Shown: positions 1-12,660 of the stretch, one piece after another
Layout of the letters: each line of letters begins with the position of its first letter
How positions within the stretch are numbered: the stretch's first letter is position 1
NCBI GenBank assembly: GCA_905221605.1
Contig: CAJNDS010002119.1
Coordinates: 1-64,000, forward strand
Length of the DNA stretch: 64,000 nucleotides
Origin: Symbiodinium natans
Taxonomy: Eukaryota; Sar; Dinophyceae; Suessiales; Symbiodiniaceae
Direction: 5' to 3'
Notes under the pieces: model-generated
The model's database searches: none
The model's input: only the letters and a program-made list of their open reading frames with translations
Told to the model about the DNA's origin: nothing
Translations under genes and position numbers: made by a program

Positions 1-191
1 GGGGGGGGGGGGGGCGCCCGTTTGCTATTAGGGGGATGCGATTAAGCAGCAAGCAGAAATTCGAGCTCTGTTGCAAAATCCCCACATGAAACAACCCAAT
101 CCTCGCCGGAGGTTCCAGAAAAGTCTTGCGGTTTAGATTTTCATGAGTTTTTCACATTCGAGGTTGGTCCATGGCCGGTGGCAGAGCTATC

Positions 192-227
<36 letters not shown>

Positions 228-397
228 ATACGTATGTTTCATTATGTTTATATACACATGTGGTTTTGACTTAGTTGCATGTAAATGTGCGTAGCAGCGA
301 CGTAGCGCCGCAAAGCTGTGGCGGGCCGAGAAAGCCACTGAAGCCCGAGAAAGCCACTGAAGCCTGTTCGCCTGTCACTTAGATGTGTGTGTGTGTG

Positions 398-472
398 CTC
401 CAGCCCTGTATGGAAGCACGCCTCAACGAGGACCTCACTATCCAGCTGCCTGTCCGACGGCAAGTGCTCAAA
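398..472 (-). CDS. Possible isolated internal exon
   Basis: A minus-strand frame follows an AAAG acceptor at 473 and reads FEHLPSDRQLDSEVLVEAC. Its composition is protein-like and lies in the same direction as all other genes here. No domain is recognised, and the donor side (near the CA microsatellite at 383-400) is unclear. Chance is possible. Confidence 0.3.
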
Positions 473-988
473 CTTTCTTCAGGTGGCACGCTAGAATGTT
501 CACAAGGAGGAGCAGGACATGGCCTATATAGCTTACAAGGAACGATTGCGGGAGAACCAGGTTTCGGTCTGTGCAGGGGTATAGGCTGCTGATGTTTCTT
601 GCCGCTGTGCCAGCCATGGACAGGCAATCACTCCCTCTGGCTGCTAAAACCATGTAAAAGACACGCAAAGTGGACTTGCAGCGGGTCCCCGGCGCTTGTT
701 GAGCGAATCTACACTTTGTCGGAAAGCCTCGGACCCGCCGCAGGGCCCAGAGTCCAGCAGGAGCGCGCTCAGGCTCTACCAACACTGCTTTTGATGATGC
801 TTCAATTGAGCGTCGTGCTTTGCTTTGGAGGAAAGGTCCGAAGTCCCACACCTTCTTGCAGCCCATGCTGATTCGAACCTCCCCAAGTTCCATTCTTTCG
901 CATCGTAGGCCTTGCAGGCCCTATATGTGTCCTGTATTGTCGCTGCCTGCTCACTATTGCGGTTTAAGGTCCACAGTGGTGGCATCGC

Positions 989-1105
989 CTGGGACACTGC
1001 CGTCTGTTCGCCTCGGCAAGTTTGGCCGCAGTCATCGGGACCGAAAGGCCCTCCAGGAGCTGTTCTGCAACGCTTATGCTTGTCATTAAAGGTTTCAGAG
1101 TCTGG
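989..1105 (-). CDS. Cysteine-rich exon of an unidentified gene
   Basis: The frame between a CTGCAG acceptor (1106-1110) and an AG|GC donor (989/988) is exactly 39 codons, with no stop and phase 0 at both ends. It contains RCRTAPGGPFGPDDCGQTC. A Cys-x-Cys plus G-P-F spacing of this kind occurs in small disulfide-rich modules of dinoflagellate proteins (from memory, not searched). The GC donor matches the splice style of better supported genes in this window. The partner exons were not identified, so the host gene and its ends are unknown. Confidence 0.45.
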
Positions 1106-4100
1106 CTGCAGGCAGACAAGCTTACATCGGATCTTGGTGTAGGTGTAGTTCAGGGTCAGAGCAGGAGGCAAAGGTCTAGGAAAGTCAGGATGTAGCCATA
1201 AGCACGGCATCAGCTACCCGATGCCACCATGATCGCCATACAATGGTTTTTCCAAAGGTTTATTTGAATGAGCAACATGTGCAGTGGCTGCAAGCGTCAA
1301 ATGAATCATGCTGGCATTGATCTCCTCCACAGGATGGCAAGTTGAGGTTATGCTACCAGCCCTAATGCTTTCTCAATCCGCTTTCCTAGTTCTGCTTTCG
1401 GTCCCTTTCGAAAGCTTTTGTTAACGTGCTGCGCAGCCCGGAGCAGCTCAAACAGTAAGAATTTCTGCATCATACCAGGGATTCAACGCAGGTGAAATAT
1501 GCGTACCTCTCACGCAAGCTATCTTAGCATTCCATGGTATTCCAGTGGTCTCCCTACTTCCAGCACTTTGAGCCTTTGAGCCTTCCTTTGTTCGACTCAG
1601 TCTATCTACCGCTTGGCGAAACCGTCCTACTACCGCCCGAATGATCTCGGCATGATCTGCTACAAGTAGATATAAAATGACGGCACTGACCTCCACACCT
1701 TCTGCACCTCGTCGTCCTGGTTTATTACACTTTGCTGCCGCAGCCCCACAGCGGCCTGTCACGCCCTCTCAACTTGGACTGGCAGGGGAATAGCTACAGG
1801 GAGCCCCGAAGAGGAAGGTCCCTTGGGAGATCGGTTGTTCAGCGCGATAAGAGCAGCTAAGGCAGATCATGATGCACCCAGGCTACACAAAGTACAAAGA
1901 AGCACTGTTCAAAATGCGCAGGCAGCAGTGCTTCTATGCTTCCGGGGCTGCTAAAACTGAGCCACATCTCTTGCGAGCTTGCGGCATCGAAGTGGAGTAG
2001 GCTAGGTGGGACACGCTCTTGGCAACCGAAAGCGTTGAACGTTTATTTACATTTGTTTCGTCTATGATTTCGGGCCAAGTCAACTCAACGCTTCTGCTCT
2101 TTTGCCACCTAAGGCAATACACAGGGAGCCACGACGCTTCATCGGCTGTGACGCTCCTTTCAAAGAGGGTGAGGAGGACATCTGGGGGGTCTTCGGGCTA
2201 ATTCTCTCTGGACCTGGTCCAAGGGAGCAGACTGTACAAGCTCACGCGGCACTTGCTCAAAGTTCATGCGGCATGTCATCCCAACAGCCTGAACCCCTGA
2301 GGTATCTGTGCACGAAAATAGTGGATAACCTGCCCAAGGGTCTCCGATCTTTGTGGCATGGTTGAGGTGCTTGCGCGGGCGTTTCAAGAGCAGGCTTCTA
2401 GCAGCGCATCAACTTCGCGAAGTGCCGGCATGGATCCGCATGGGTCTCTCTCAAAATCAGGGTCAACTCTTTCTCATCTAGTCGCCTTTCTTTGATGTTC
2501 GCAGAGACCCGTGACTACCAGCAACATCCCATCAACTCAGAACTCTGAAGGGGGAAGAGACCCTCAGATCGAGAAACATCCACGTCTGGCGCACGATCAA
2601 CCCGGAACCGGGAGAGCGGACTCAGTGCAACGCTTGGGACTTTGGGCTTCCGACCGGGTGCTTAGGGAAGTTTGGGCTTTAAGGTTGAGGGCTGATGCAG
2701 AGAGCGCTGGTTCGGGCATATATGCACAACTGTTGCAACAAACAACCCAGCGAATTCACCGAAGAGATTCGAAGCCCTAAAGCCAGGACCCCCATAAGCC
2801 GTTGATGCCCGAGCTTACCGAACCTTGGGCCCCAACTCCTTGCTACGTAGTGCGAAAACAGAGTGGACACGGCAAACGTCGCAACAACTCTGAGCAGCTT
2901 AGGCTTGGTCTCCACCTTACAGCCCCTCGCAACTCCGCAGGAGCGGCCGGAGTCGCGCCCCTACGGCCAACGATAGCCTGTGCATGTCGGCCTAAAGAGA
3001 CTCGGGGAAACCCTTACGGCCTTCAGCCTAGTTGCAAAAGGCAGGTGTGATATCACTCTTAACCGCGCGAAAGCATGCACGTTGCCGCCTATGTTCCGCA
3101 GGTCATCTGCATTGCCAGGAGGGCATTGGAGAAGAATTCTAGTGTGAAACTTGTGAAGCTTCAGGAATTCCGTGGAGTACCTCAGGCAACCAATGGCGAT
3201 GCCGTTTACTGTCAACCCTTCTTTCTCATGAAATGATGCCCGATCCATGCCCGATCCGCCTTCCTCCCCCTCTCACACCCACCAACCAAGAAACATGTTC
3301 AGATCCATGCTGAGCGTGTGGTGGTCCAGCGCTCTGAAACGGCGATGGCTTTTGCTGGGCAATCTCCGGGAGGCGCCAACTCTGCAGGTTCACGTGGGAT
3401 GTCGCAACTGATATGCTGCGTCAGTGGAAACCACCAAAGCAGTTGAACGTATCGCCTGCCTGCTTCGGGCTTCGGATTCAATTGGCCGACTCCCATACCC
3501 CAGAATGACGCCCCCTAGTTGTCGAACCCAAAGCAGAGCACTCGCATTCCAGAACCCTGCAAGCCACGTCGCGAACCCCAAAAACGTGGGATCGGTCCCG
3601 ATGTTCCCAAGGCTGTTTACGAGATCCTCTCAAGCTCTGTAGACACTGGGCCTGGCACCTTCGATGTCAGTACTCATACATCCCTTGAGCCCCTAACCCT
3701 TCTGGGCTCCCACACTCAGCTGAGTAGTTCATGTATTTCTCCCTCCCCTGTGCGGGCGCGCTGTTCGGGAAGGGGGTGAGGGAGCTGAGGAAGACATCCC
3801 TGTCGCGAACAGCAAACCTCGGGCTCCGCCTCGCGAGGAGGTTCTTGACCTCGGCTCTGGAGCCGCAGCCTGGGGCCGGGATGCTGGGGAGAGGAGGGCA
3901 TCGGGAGCAGACCAAGGCATTCTGTGGAGACCTCTCTAGAGCTGGGAGCTGTCGGCCTTGGGAACTTGGTCTAAAGAGTATCAAGATGTCTTCAGCTTCT
4001 GAGCCTCATGAAACTTGAGACCCTATAGGCCCAAGGCCAAAGGCAGCACATTGACTGTCACCGGACAGGTTTTGATTTCTAGGGGGCAGCTTGCTTCTGA

Positions 4101-7100
4101 GGCCCTGCTCCAAAGCGCCTACTCCGAATTGGAACCCACGGAATTAAACTAAAGCAGGAAAAGAGTTAAAAACTGGAAGAGCATGAGATGGGCAAGGGGC
4201 AATCCTCACTGCTGTAGATAAGGGCAGACAATTAATAAGGAACAAAAAGCAACATCCTGCGAACAGTCGCTAAGGCATGCAAGTAGAGTCCTCATCCCCA
4301 GGACGGCGCACCAGGACAAACTAGCTGGTGTGAGTAAGCACAGCCACATGACAAACATCCCCAACATCCCCCATGCGCGGCCTCAAGTCTCGAAACACCT
4401 TTTGACTCTGAGTTGATTGAGGCCTACTGTGCTGCCTTGAAGTTCTGAGCAGCTGACTTGAAAGGCGCTAAATGGATTGGAGCGGCCTCTCGGCTTGTCT
4501 TCTCATATGGGAGTGCCATGGGGCTTTGGATGGCTTTGACCGGCTTGGATCTGAAAACAGGTGGGACATCCTTGCTGACTGGACTGTGCAGCCGTTCGCC
4601 CTTGTCTTAGTTGATGCGTCCGGCTTACTTCGGCTTACGTCGAGGGCGGGCGAAAGCGAACATGCATGTATACATATAAATATAAAAATAGAAAGCAGAC
4701 GCGTGCGACGTTGCAGAGCGGTTCATGATAGTGGCCACCATCGCTCTCCGCCCTAGCCGCTGAACACCGACGCTGAAACGGAAAGAGAACCCAACATAAC
4801 CCAACAATTGACATCATTCTGGAGCTGCGTGTTGCCGGGATACGTGCGGACAAAAAGGTTTAAGGGAGCCTCCATGCCAGGACTGATCCATCTTTGGCAT
4901 GTCCGGAGGCCTCAGCGCAGCTGGGGCATTTGCAATTCACCGGCTTTCCACTTGAGACGACTGCCATCCCAACTCTCCCTCACACCCACGGCAAAGGCTC
5001 TGGATGGCTTTTAACCCAGACAATGCCCCGAGACACCGCCTCGACCCCTAAGCTTTCGGCGTTGGAGAACAACTGCACATGAGCATTTTTGGTTGGGACG
5101 CTGCCTACCAAGAACCCAGAGCTTCAGGCCTCGGCTAAGCAGCTATAGGAATCAGAAAAGTGCAAATTGTTGGAATAAATGGGTTGGGAAATCCTGACCC
5201 AATGAGGGGTTCCTACATACAGTTTGCAGGGCTGGCTGGCACCCTTGCACCGAATTCAAAGACCCCAACCTTACTGCAAATGGGTCCCCAGGCAGCTCGC
5301 GCCGCGCGGGCTCCTCAGCACAGGGCCTCAAAGATCGTTTTCTGATCACGGTGATGGGCCCTTTCTGCGAAATGATAGGAATCCAGAAGGGTTAGGCCAG
5401 GGGCTCGAGACTTGTTAAACGAAATGGAATGAGTTGGGTCCGAGTTCCGGGTTAGGTGGGTGATGTGCGTGTCGTCTACCCGGCGGAAGGCTTAGCATAG
5501 CAGCAAAGTAGGAATCGACTGATCCCCCACATAAGCATGGCCCCCAGTTTCCGTCCCTGCAGCATGTCAACCTTACCAGTCGCCGTGGGCGCTTTTGTTC
5601 CCGCCGGATGAAGCTTCGCGATGCTTTGGCATTTCTGGCGAGATGCCGCAAACCGACCGAGCGCTGCCTGTTAACAGATCAGCTTGGCTCACGGATCGAA
5701 GATGAGCCCCACACTGATAATCATGGTGAACAACACACGCCACACCCGCACACCACGCCGTACACACAACGCTACAAAGAACGATGCTGCATGTCGCATA
5801 AGACCACACCGCAATCAACGACACACACCGCATACCGCGCTGCCACACCGCATCGACTTCGTGTGTTCGATCTGAAATGTCCCTGCGGCAGCGGCTCGGC
5901 AAATCCCCATGCATGGAAAGGCCAATCAAGACTCTGTCCTTGGAAGTCCTCCCGACTCTAGCCCACACGACTTCTTCAGAGAAACCGTTGACCGCAAAAT
6001 CCCTTGTCCTGAAAGCCTTGTCTACACGAGTCTACCCCTTCCCTCAAAAAACAGTCCCAAATTTCCGCATCCTCCCTCAACTCATCGTTAGTCGGGGCGG
6101 CGGTCCCCCGGGCAAGCTCCGCCTCGGCAAGGGATTTCGGCTTGGGCTCCGACTCTCACACTGGCATGCGCCGGGGTTTTGACTTCGGTTTAGGGATTAT
6201 AGGGTCGGGCTTAGAACCCGAAATGAATGCCAAGCCCTCGACCCCTTCAACTCTTGAGCGCTCCACCTACCCACCTAAGGCCTCGCAAGCACTGGGGCCT
6301 CCTACGTAGGACCTACGTCGTACCCTGCAGTCCCACAGACCTCCCCCATCACAAGACCGATGACAACTCTGCAACCTGATGCCTGTGGCAAAGGAAGAAG
6401 CGAAGTCGAGCACGAGAACTGTTTTGCCCGGAAAGAACATCTACAAGCGACCGCGAACTCTGCAGGCCACTCCGGAAACCATCATATGGTTGTGTCTTTC
6501 CATACTCAAAACACCCGGAGAAATCCATCGAAACCTGTGAATATCTGCGACTACACGCGCTCTAATCAAGGCTGCACCCGGTGCTCGGAGCCCCGGGCGG
6601 CTGTGGAGGCCTCGGCTCCTCGCGAGGCTTCTCGGCCTTGGGAGATTCGCTTCGGGAGGGTGGTATAGAGGTCTGAGCGGAGCCTGAGGGCATCAATTTG
6701 CGTTCTGTCCAGTCGAGGCGTATCTGCAAGAGGCCCGGAGACTGGCACAAGCAGCAGAAAGTCAAGAAGCGACTCCATCTCACTAGCACAACTTGCAGAA
6801 TTCCCTGAATGGTCCTCTAGTGCTCCTTGGTTCTTCTTTTTGGTGCTTGCACCTCGTGGAACCTTCCGAGGGCGCCACGGGCTTGGCAGAGTATCCTCAC
6901 CGACTCATGGATTCAGCGGGGGGCTCAGGACTTGCGTTCTCTAGCTGGGGGGGGGGTGGGGGGGGGGACCTTTTTACAAACAAAATCTATAGGTTTAACT
7001 GGGGTTGTGGAGGAATTGGGTCAAACAGAGGTCAAAACATCAATTCAGCTCAACCCTTGTATAAGGGAAGATGCAAACCCATGGTCAGCCTACATCGCCA

Positions 7101-7637
7101 CGACAGGCGCGTTCGCTGCTCCTGAAACCTACAACGTCTGCCTCCCCTAAACTCCGAGGGCGAACGACCCCTAGGGTGCTTTTCTCCGGTTCGGATCGTT
7201 CAAGTAGCAGTCACAAGCCGAACAGCTGCACGAGGCACGAGACGCACTCTACAGAAAACAGTCCTCCTCCCACGGGCTGGAACGGATTCGGGCCCCGCAT
7301 TGACCTTCAAAGGCGGCCGTGGACGGATGGGTTCAGACAAGGGGCGCGATGCAAGCTCGTATAGGCCCTGCGCTCTAGATCGAGCCTCCACACACCAGAA
7401 CCGAACGACCAGAACATAGAATAAGCCACAATACGCCACATATAAAAGGACACCCGCAAACAACGCGGCACTTCATCGCAAATGACTTTTCGTGTGTGCT
7501 GTCAGGCCAAAGGTGGGGTCGGTTCAGCAAAGGGACCCAGCATTTGCCGGATTCCCGCGCTCTGGATTGTGAAATTTGAGCTCTCCCCAATGCAGGGAAG
7601 CCTTTTGGTGCGCTTGGACTAACGGCTATAGGCGCTG

Positions 7638-10160
7638 CTACGGGGTGTTAAATGCTACGGCTTTTCCACGCGTGGTGCGGGGCTCGGGGGGAAATTCTTC
7701 GTCCTTGGGCAGCCTCACAGCGCAGGTGAGAACATACTGCTGACTTCCTGGCTCGGGCTCAACGAAGTGGGCCCCGTAGCGCTCAGGCTCGTCCTCTTTG
7801 TGGCGCAACCCGGGAAGGGAACACAAGCTCAAAACAGCCAACACTAGCCTGACCAAGCAGAATTGCTAGAGTTACACTCCTCTGGCTTTTCCTGTCTGTG
7901 TCAGTCCTCTGCTTCGGCCGTAACTTCCAGCCAAAAGCCGGCTGCGCCACGCCAGATGCTCCTCACCTGTCCACTGGAGGCTTCGGGGAAGATGCTCTTC
8001 AAGTCGGCGTTGGTGGCGATTGCATCCAAGTGAGACGGATCGACAAATTCCTACGCAGGAAGGCAAAAACGACCCTACTGCTCAAGCGACTCAAGCCCCC
8101 ATGTCTGTCCAGGCTCAGGGACTCAAAGCTTTTCAGAGAAGCAACTTCAATTCGTAAGAGATTAACACTTCCTCAGCTCCCTGCTTTCAAGGGGGGTCCT
8201 GGTCGTAGTCGCCAGGCTTCAAATCCGGAAGGGGCACGGCTTTCGACGTGGGAAGGTTGCGAGGATCGGGTGGGAATGAAGCATCACCCACCTCGGTGAA
8301 ATTCGGTGACTTTTTGGCGTTCATGCCTTCGCGGCTTGAGGCTTTGCATCAGGGATAGTCCTGCACTTCTGGGCTTGAAAAGGGCTCGCGCTCCTCGCCT
8401 GTTGCCTTTCAAGTCTTCGGTTTAAGCTTACCCTGTCGTTTATTCGTCCTGCTTCTTGCTATATTGTTCCCCGCCTGCCGTTGTCTCTAGAGCAGTCGAT
8501 AGGATTCTTTAAAATTCGAGTGCGTGAAATGATTGCATGGTAGTTTGCAAGTACTTTGAGGTGCAGCTGGACTACTGCCCTCTTTGCAGAAGCCGAGTTG
8601 CATCCTCGATGAGGATGTCGCTCATCCAGCCGCAACTCATAAGGGTGTGAACAAAGGCGACTTGCGATGATCCATACTCCTTATTTGCGTTGCATTCGGC
8701 GAGCACGTGGAATCATAATTTAATGAATGCTGCGTGGCTGCTTCCTACATTGCAGAAGAAGAAACAACTACTATCAGCGATGCCCAAGATGCGACCTTGA
8801 GCCAGTACTGCATCACATGCTCCGACGGGTGCTTCGCGACCTGGATGACCTTCCCCTCCTGGACGGCCGTGGACTCACACGATTGGAGGCTCTCGAGTAT
8901 AAAGGCTTCCGGAGCATCCATGATCCTTAGTGTTGAGACATCTGGTGCCAGCGAATCTCAGCACTGCCTTGTTATAACTCCCGAAGAAGACACAACAACA
9001 ACTGTATGATTTCTGCTCGACGAGAAAGATCGTGTAGGGCTCGTCTCCTCCGGGCCCGGGAACTTCCAAATCTGCCGCATCCGCCGCCGCCGCCTCGGCT
9101 TCGGCCCGCGGAGCCGTCTCGCTTGCTGGCACATTTTGAGGATCCGGTGGAAACTGAGCATCGCCAACCTCTCGAATGACGTGGTCAGAGGTCCACCCGC
9201 AGCTCATGAGGGTGTGAACGAAGGCGATGTGCGGTCCATACTCAACCTGAGCTACTCCCGAACCACCACGACTTCAGGGAGATTTTTCAAAGGAAAGGAA
9301 GGGTACACCCTTGAGATGCTCATGACGCTCCGGGTCAATCTGAGCGGGAGATGCAAAGTTGTAGCTTCGGATGGTGGAGGTTGGTGGAGGTTGGTTGAGG
9401 GCTTGGAGCTGACTTTGTAGCCCAGCCGCCTTGAGCCAGTATTTCATCACGTGCTCCCCGGGATGTTTGGCGACCTGAAGCACCTGGGATCTGCCGGAAA
9501 GGTGCGTGGAAAACTTGAACTCTCCAAGGCCCCATGAGGGTTAGGACGGTTAGGAGGCTGATCTTGGGGCTGGCAGGATCTAAAGAGGTCATGCGCGCGA
9601 TTCGCCGAGGTCCTCTGAAAGCATCCCAGGAGCCTTTCCCTCACGGACATCACCATGATCTTCGAGTGCTCCTGCGCAAACCTGTCAGGGACTCAGGGCT
9701 TCGGGATGCTCCGGGTCTCATCGGAGGAAAGATGACAGACCCTTGGCATGGGGCGCAGAGGTTTTAGGGTCGCCGGATCAAATTGGTCAAGTGGAAGCCT
9801 TGAGCCCTTCAACAACGAAGTCGTCCGGAGGGTCCACGATACGGTAAGGGCCATCATCCGTGACGGGCACAGGCATCCTCGGCCCGTTCAGGGTCTCCAC
9901 ACCCAAGCCCAAGCCGTATCTACGCACCATGCAGGCCCCCCCCTTAACCAAAAAAGAAGCAAAAGTCAAAACATCCCCAAACCTCAACAGCCCAGCATCG
10001 GCTCTGCTGGCGTGGTGCCCGACTCAACCGGCTCTGCCGGCGTGGCGCTCGGCTCAGCCGGCTTCTCTGTGCTCGACTCAGCTGGCTTCTCTGGCGGAGT
10101 TTCCTTCTCCGGAGTTGGGTCTGAGGATTTCTGTGCTTTCTTGGAGCCTCCAGATCCCAT
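7638..10160 (-). CDS. Ten-exon gene, putatively N-myristoylated two-repeat protein of unknown function
   Basis: Proposed exons (minus): start ATG at 10160; 9894-9799; 9671-about 9608; 9519-9430; 9246-about 9020; about 8925-8796; 8679-8605; 8291-8199; 8050-7967; 7793-7638 with TAG stop. The start exon reads MGSGGSKKAQKSSDPTPEK, a plausible N-myristoylation signal, then a Pro/Glu/Thr-rich tail. The body holds two copies of one unit: QVAKHPxEHVMxYWLK, then EYGxxxAFVHTLMSCGW, then VGDAxFPPDPxNxP. Conservation between copies independently fixes the exon edges, because both YWLK exons end and both EYG exons begin at the same place. Donors are GT (7966, 8795), GC (9798, 9429) and GA (8604, 8198). 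I do not recognise the unit. The end of exon 1 and the phases into exons 5 and 6 are uncertain, and the gene might extend past 7638. Confidence 0.72.
9990..10160 (-). CDS. Start exon of the two-repeat gene
   Basis: ATG at 10160-10158 is followed by Gly2 and Ser/Lys at positions 5-8 (MGSGGSKK), the usual form of an N-myristoyltransferase substrate. The frame continues as Pro-Glu-Lys-Pro-Ala-Glu repeats until an in-frame TGA at 9986-9984, so a donor must lie before it. The exact donor was not resolved (GT and GC candidates exist). If the lipid is added, the protein would be membrane-anchored; this is inference. Confidence 0.6.
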
Positions 10161-10199
10161 GCCCTTGTCAGGTTGAGAAAGGGTGAGAAATCGCTAGAA

Positions 10200-11590
10200 C
10201 ATGCAAAAAAGAAATGAATGAATGAATGTTATACATGCATACACATGCTCACAAGTGCCCTTGAAGAATTGTGAGAAAACATGCTCAGATGTAAGTGTGC
10301 AGTTTGCGTCTTGGTCCTCATGTTGAGCCGACAGCATAAGACGGGGGCAGCCCAAACCCTAGCTAACTATACCCAACCCCAGTATAAAACCACAGTCCCA
10401 CAGCTCAAGAAGGCCAGGCCAATCCTAGAGACAAGAACCCTATAGAGATGGAGTACGTAGAGCGGTAGAAGCCCTACTTCAGCGCAGTTGCCACCTGATC
10501 CCTCCCTCGTTTCATGTCAGGTTCAGTGTATTCTGACGTGCCATCGCTGCCCGTGGACACCTGGGCCTGTGACCTCCCTGGCACGTCCTGCTTAAGGCCT
10601 TCATGTTCGATACTGGGTCGCCGGTACTTGTCGTGTGTCAGGTCTGTAAAGTAGTCCCGCTAGGGTTTGGACTTTGGACCTGCATGGGAGAATCAGAATG
10701 TGCCCAGCGGAGAAGCATTCCGAGGACCGGGTCCAAGGGGCCCAGTGCAAACCTTGAGACCTTGGGCCCCGAACTGAAGACAAAACACCGTTTCACAACC
10801 TGGCCGCCTTCACGAGTCCCATAAGCTCGCAAGTGCACTTTGCTTGCGACTTTGACCCCTATACACACCGAGACCTATAACTCCTCCGACGCGCCCTGAG
10901 GGCGCCCTGAACCCTCTAAGACTCTAAGCCACCAAGTGAGGGCAAACGGCCTTCCAGGGCCGCTTGGCTTAGCCTCAGCGCGTCTCAGTTCGGTCCCTCC
11001 AGTGATTCTGTCCTTATGTGCACCTTGGGAAGATGTGCTTCAGTAGTACACACACACACACACACCCGGGTGTGGCTGCGCTGGTTTATGGAAGGTTGTT
11101 GCTGTATCCACATGGGCAGTGGGGATCCAAAACATTCTGAATCTACAAAGTCACTTACTGTACACTGACCCGTATAGTGTAAAAGGACCTGTTCGTCCAG
11201 GGCCCCTGCAGGTGCCTCTTCGGGTGTCTCGGCGATCCACCCGGCCAGCCTTCAGAGGCGTGGTCATGGTGGGGGGGGGGTTTGGGCATTTCGGCCTGGT
11301 TTAGTCTGAGCGCTTTGTTCCCAAACAAAAATCCTGAAAATGGTCTTAGCTGCCAAGGGCTTTTGGCATAGATTTTCCGGGTTCTAGAGTTTTGAAGTCT
11401 TAGTCTTGGCTTGCGTACACAAGGCTCCTTGGGTTTCGACCTGGACGCTCAACCAGTCTGCATGCAAGGTCTTCAGGCACCATATCATACGCTTCAAAGG
11501 AACCAAGCTGAATCCTATAAGCTCCACGAGAAGGTTTAGACGACATCACTTCCGACTTCCGGATGCCTAAGAAGTCCCCGAAGGTCTTAT
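10200..11590. other. Intergenic spacer between the kinase stop and the next gene start
   Basis: No coding frame with splice support was seen. It contains a GAAT-type microrepeat near 10210-10230, a CA microsatellite near 11047-11066 and a G run near 11270-11280. It separates the kinase stop codon (11592) from the next ATG (10160), so about 1.4 kb holds the 3' end of one gene and the 5' flank of the next. No TATA-like element can be claimed. Confidence 0.6.
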
Positions 11591-11591
11591 G

Positions 11592-12660
11592 CTAAGCCCT
11601 CCACTCCACGAGACGGGCAGAGCCCTCTGCTCGGCCCTGCAGCCACGGGTGCGCCTCGCATGTGCAAACGCGGCAGGCAGGGTTCCAAGGTCGGGATATG
11701 CCGGCTTGGGATTCACATGAACGGCTCGCGGAGGCGGCGAAGCTTCACAGGACGTTCTGTGAGCCTTACTCAGAGCAGCACAGGATAGCAAAAGTAGCAG
11801 AAGCCGCCGGACTCTTGAATCCAGACGTCATAACCCTTCATACTCCTGTGCATCTTGCACAGGGATCCACCCCTTTCCAGCCTTCATGGAGGCCGCACCG
11901 GGCCGCGTGGTGGGATCCTTTTGCAAGGCCTGAAGGCATGCTAAGCTTTCTGCTTCTTCACGTGTTACTTCCTCCCTCGAACCAAAGAGGAACTTTTTGA
12001 ACAACACCTTCAATATGGGCCCTGCAAAGCCGAGCTCAACAAGCCACCAACTGCTGACAGTTCGGGGATACATGGTAGCTCCGTGAACAACCGCCGTTTG
12101 TTCTGAGGGCCTACATCCCAAAATCCATCCGTGCACACTCAGGTGGTCAAGCCCCCGCTCAACATCCATCCTCAGCCCTAACACCTTGAACTGGGCATCT
12201 GCCCACAGCCCCCTAGCACGGCTCCGAACACAGCCCCAAAACCCACTGCAAAACCCGGCCAAGGCCTGAAAACAGCCAACCAAACCCTATCAACTCTCAA
12301 GGGCTTAGTTCGGCTATTGAGGGCGTATGTTGCAGTTCATACGTCCCAGCTTATGTGGGAGCCCTACATCCAAGATATACCACAACACCTCCAAAACCCT
12401 AAGGCCCTAAAGAAGCCGACATACGTCCAGCCTGCTGCAAGAAATCCTGCAACTTGTCGCTGTGCTGCGTGGCCGCGGGGAGGCTGGGGGGCTCTTGCCT
12501 TGGTGGTGGACAGACACGAAAAAGGGTCCCACAATACAATGTCCGGAACTACTAATCATCGCGTACAAGATCGGTGACATGCGGGTCGGCTCCCCAGTTG
12601 GGGCCGAGGCGTGTCGATGCGCCGCATGAGCTCCCAAAAGGAGAATTGTTTGCCCATTTC
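11592..12660 (-). CDS. Kinase C-lobe and C-terminus
   Basis: Exon from 12660 reads EMGKQFSFWELMRRIDTPRP. Exon about 12498-12432 reads EPPSLPAATQHSDKLQDFLQ. Exon 11929-11882 is 16 codons, ALQKDPTTRPGAASMK, with subdomain XI arginine. The last exon, 11654-11592, reads AHPWLQGRAEGSARLVEWRA then TAG. The donors after LQQ and SMK are AG|GC. The protein ends about 15 residues after HPWL, so there is no C-terminal extension domain. Confidence 0.88.

Larger units (their letters stand above)
1..7600. other. Mostly non-coding or unresolved left region
   Basis: Apart from the two exon candidates near 0.4 and 1.0 kb I see no convincing coding continuity. Several stretches (about 3730-3900, 5600-5960, 6565-6790) are open in two or three frames, so coding cannot be decided by reading. 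The window opens with a 14-base G run. A TA/TG microsatellite lies at about 191-227 and another G run at about 6947-6967. Confidence 0.6.

Noticed and set aside
5608-5968. Open frames on both strands with CACAC/GTGTG content
   Set aside because: The sequence is microsatellite-like and neither strand shows a domain or splice symmetry.
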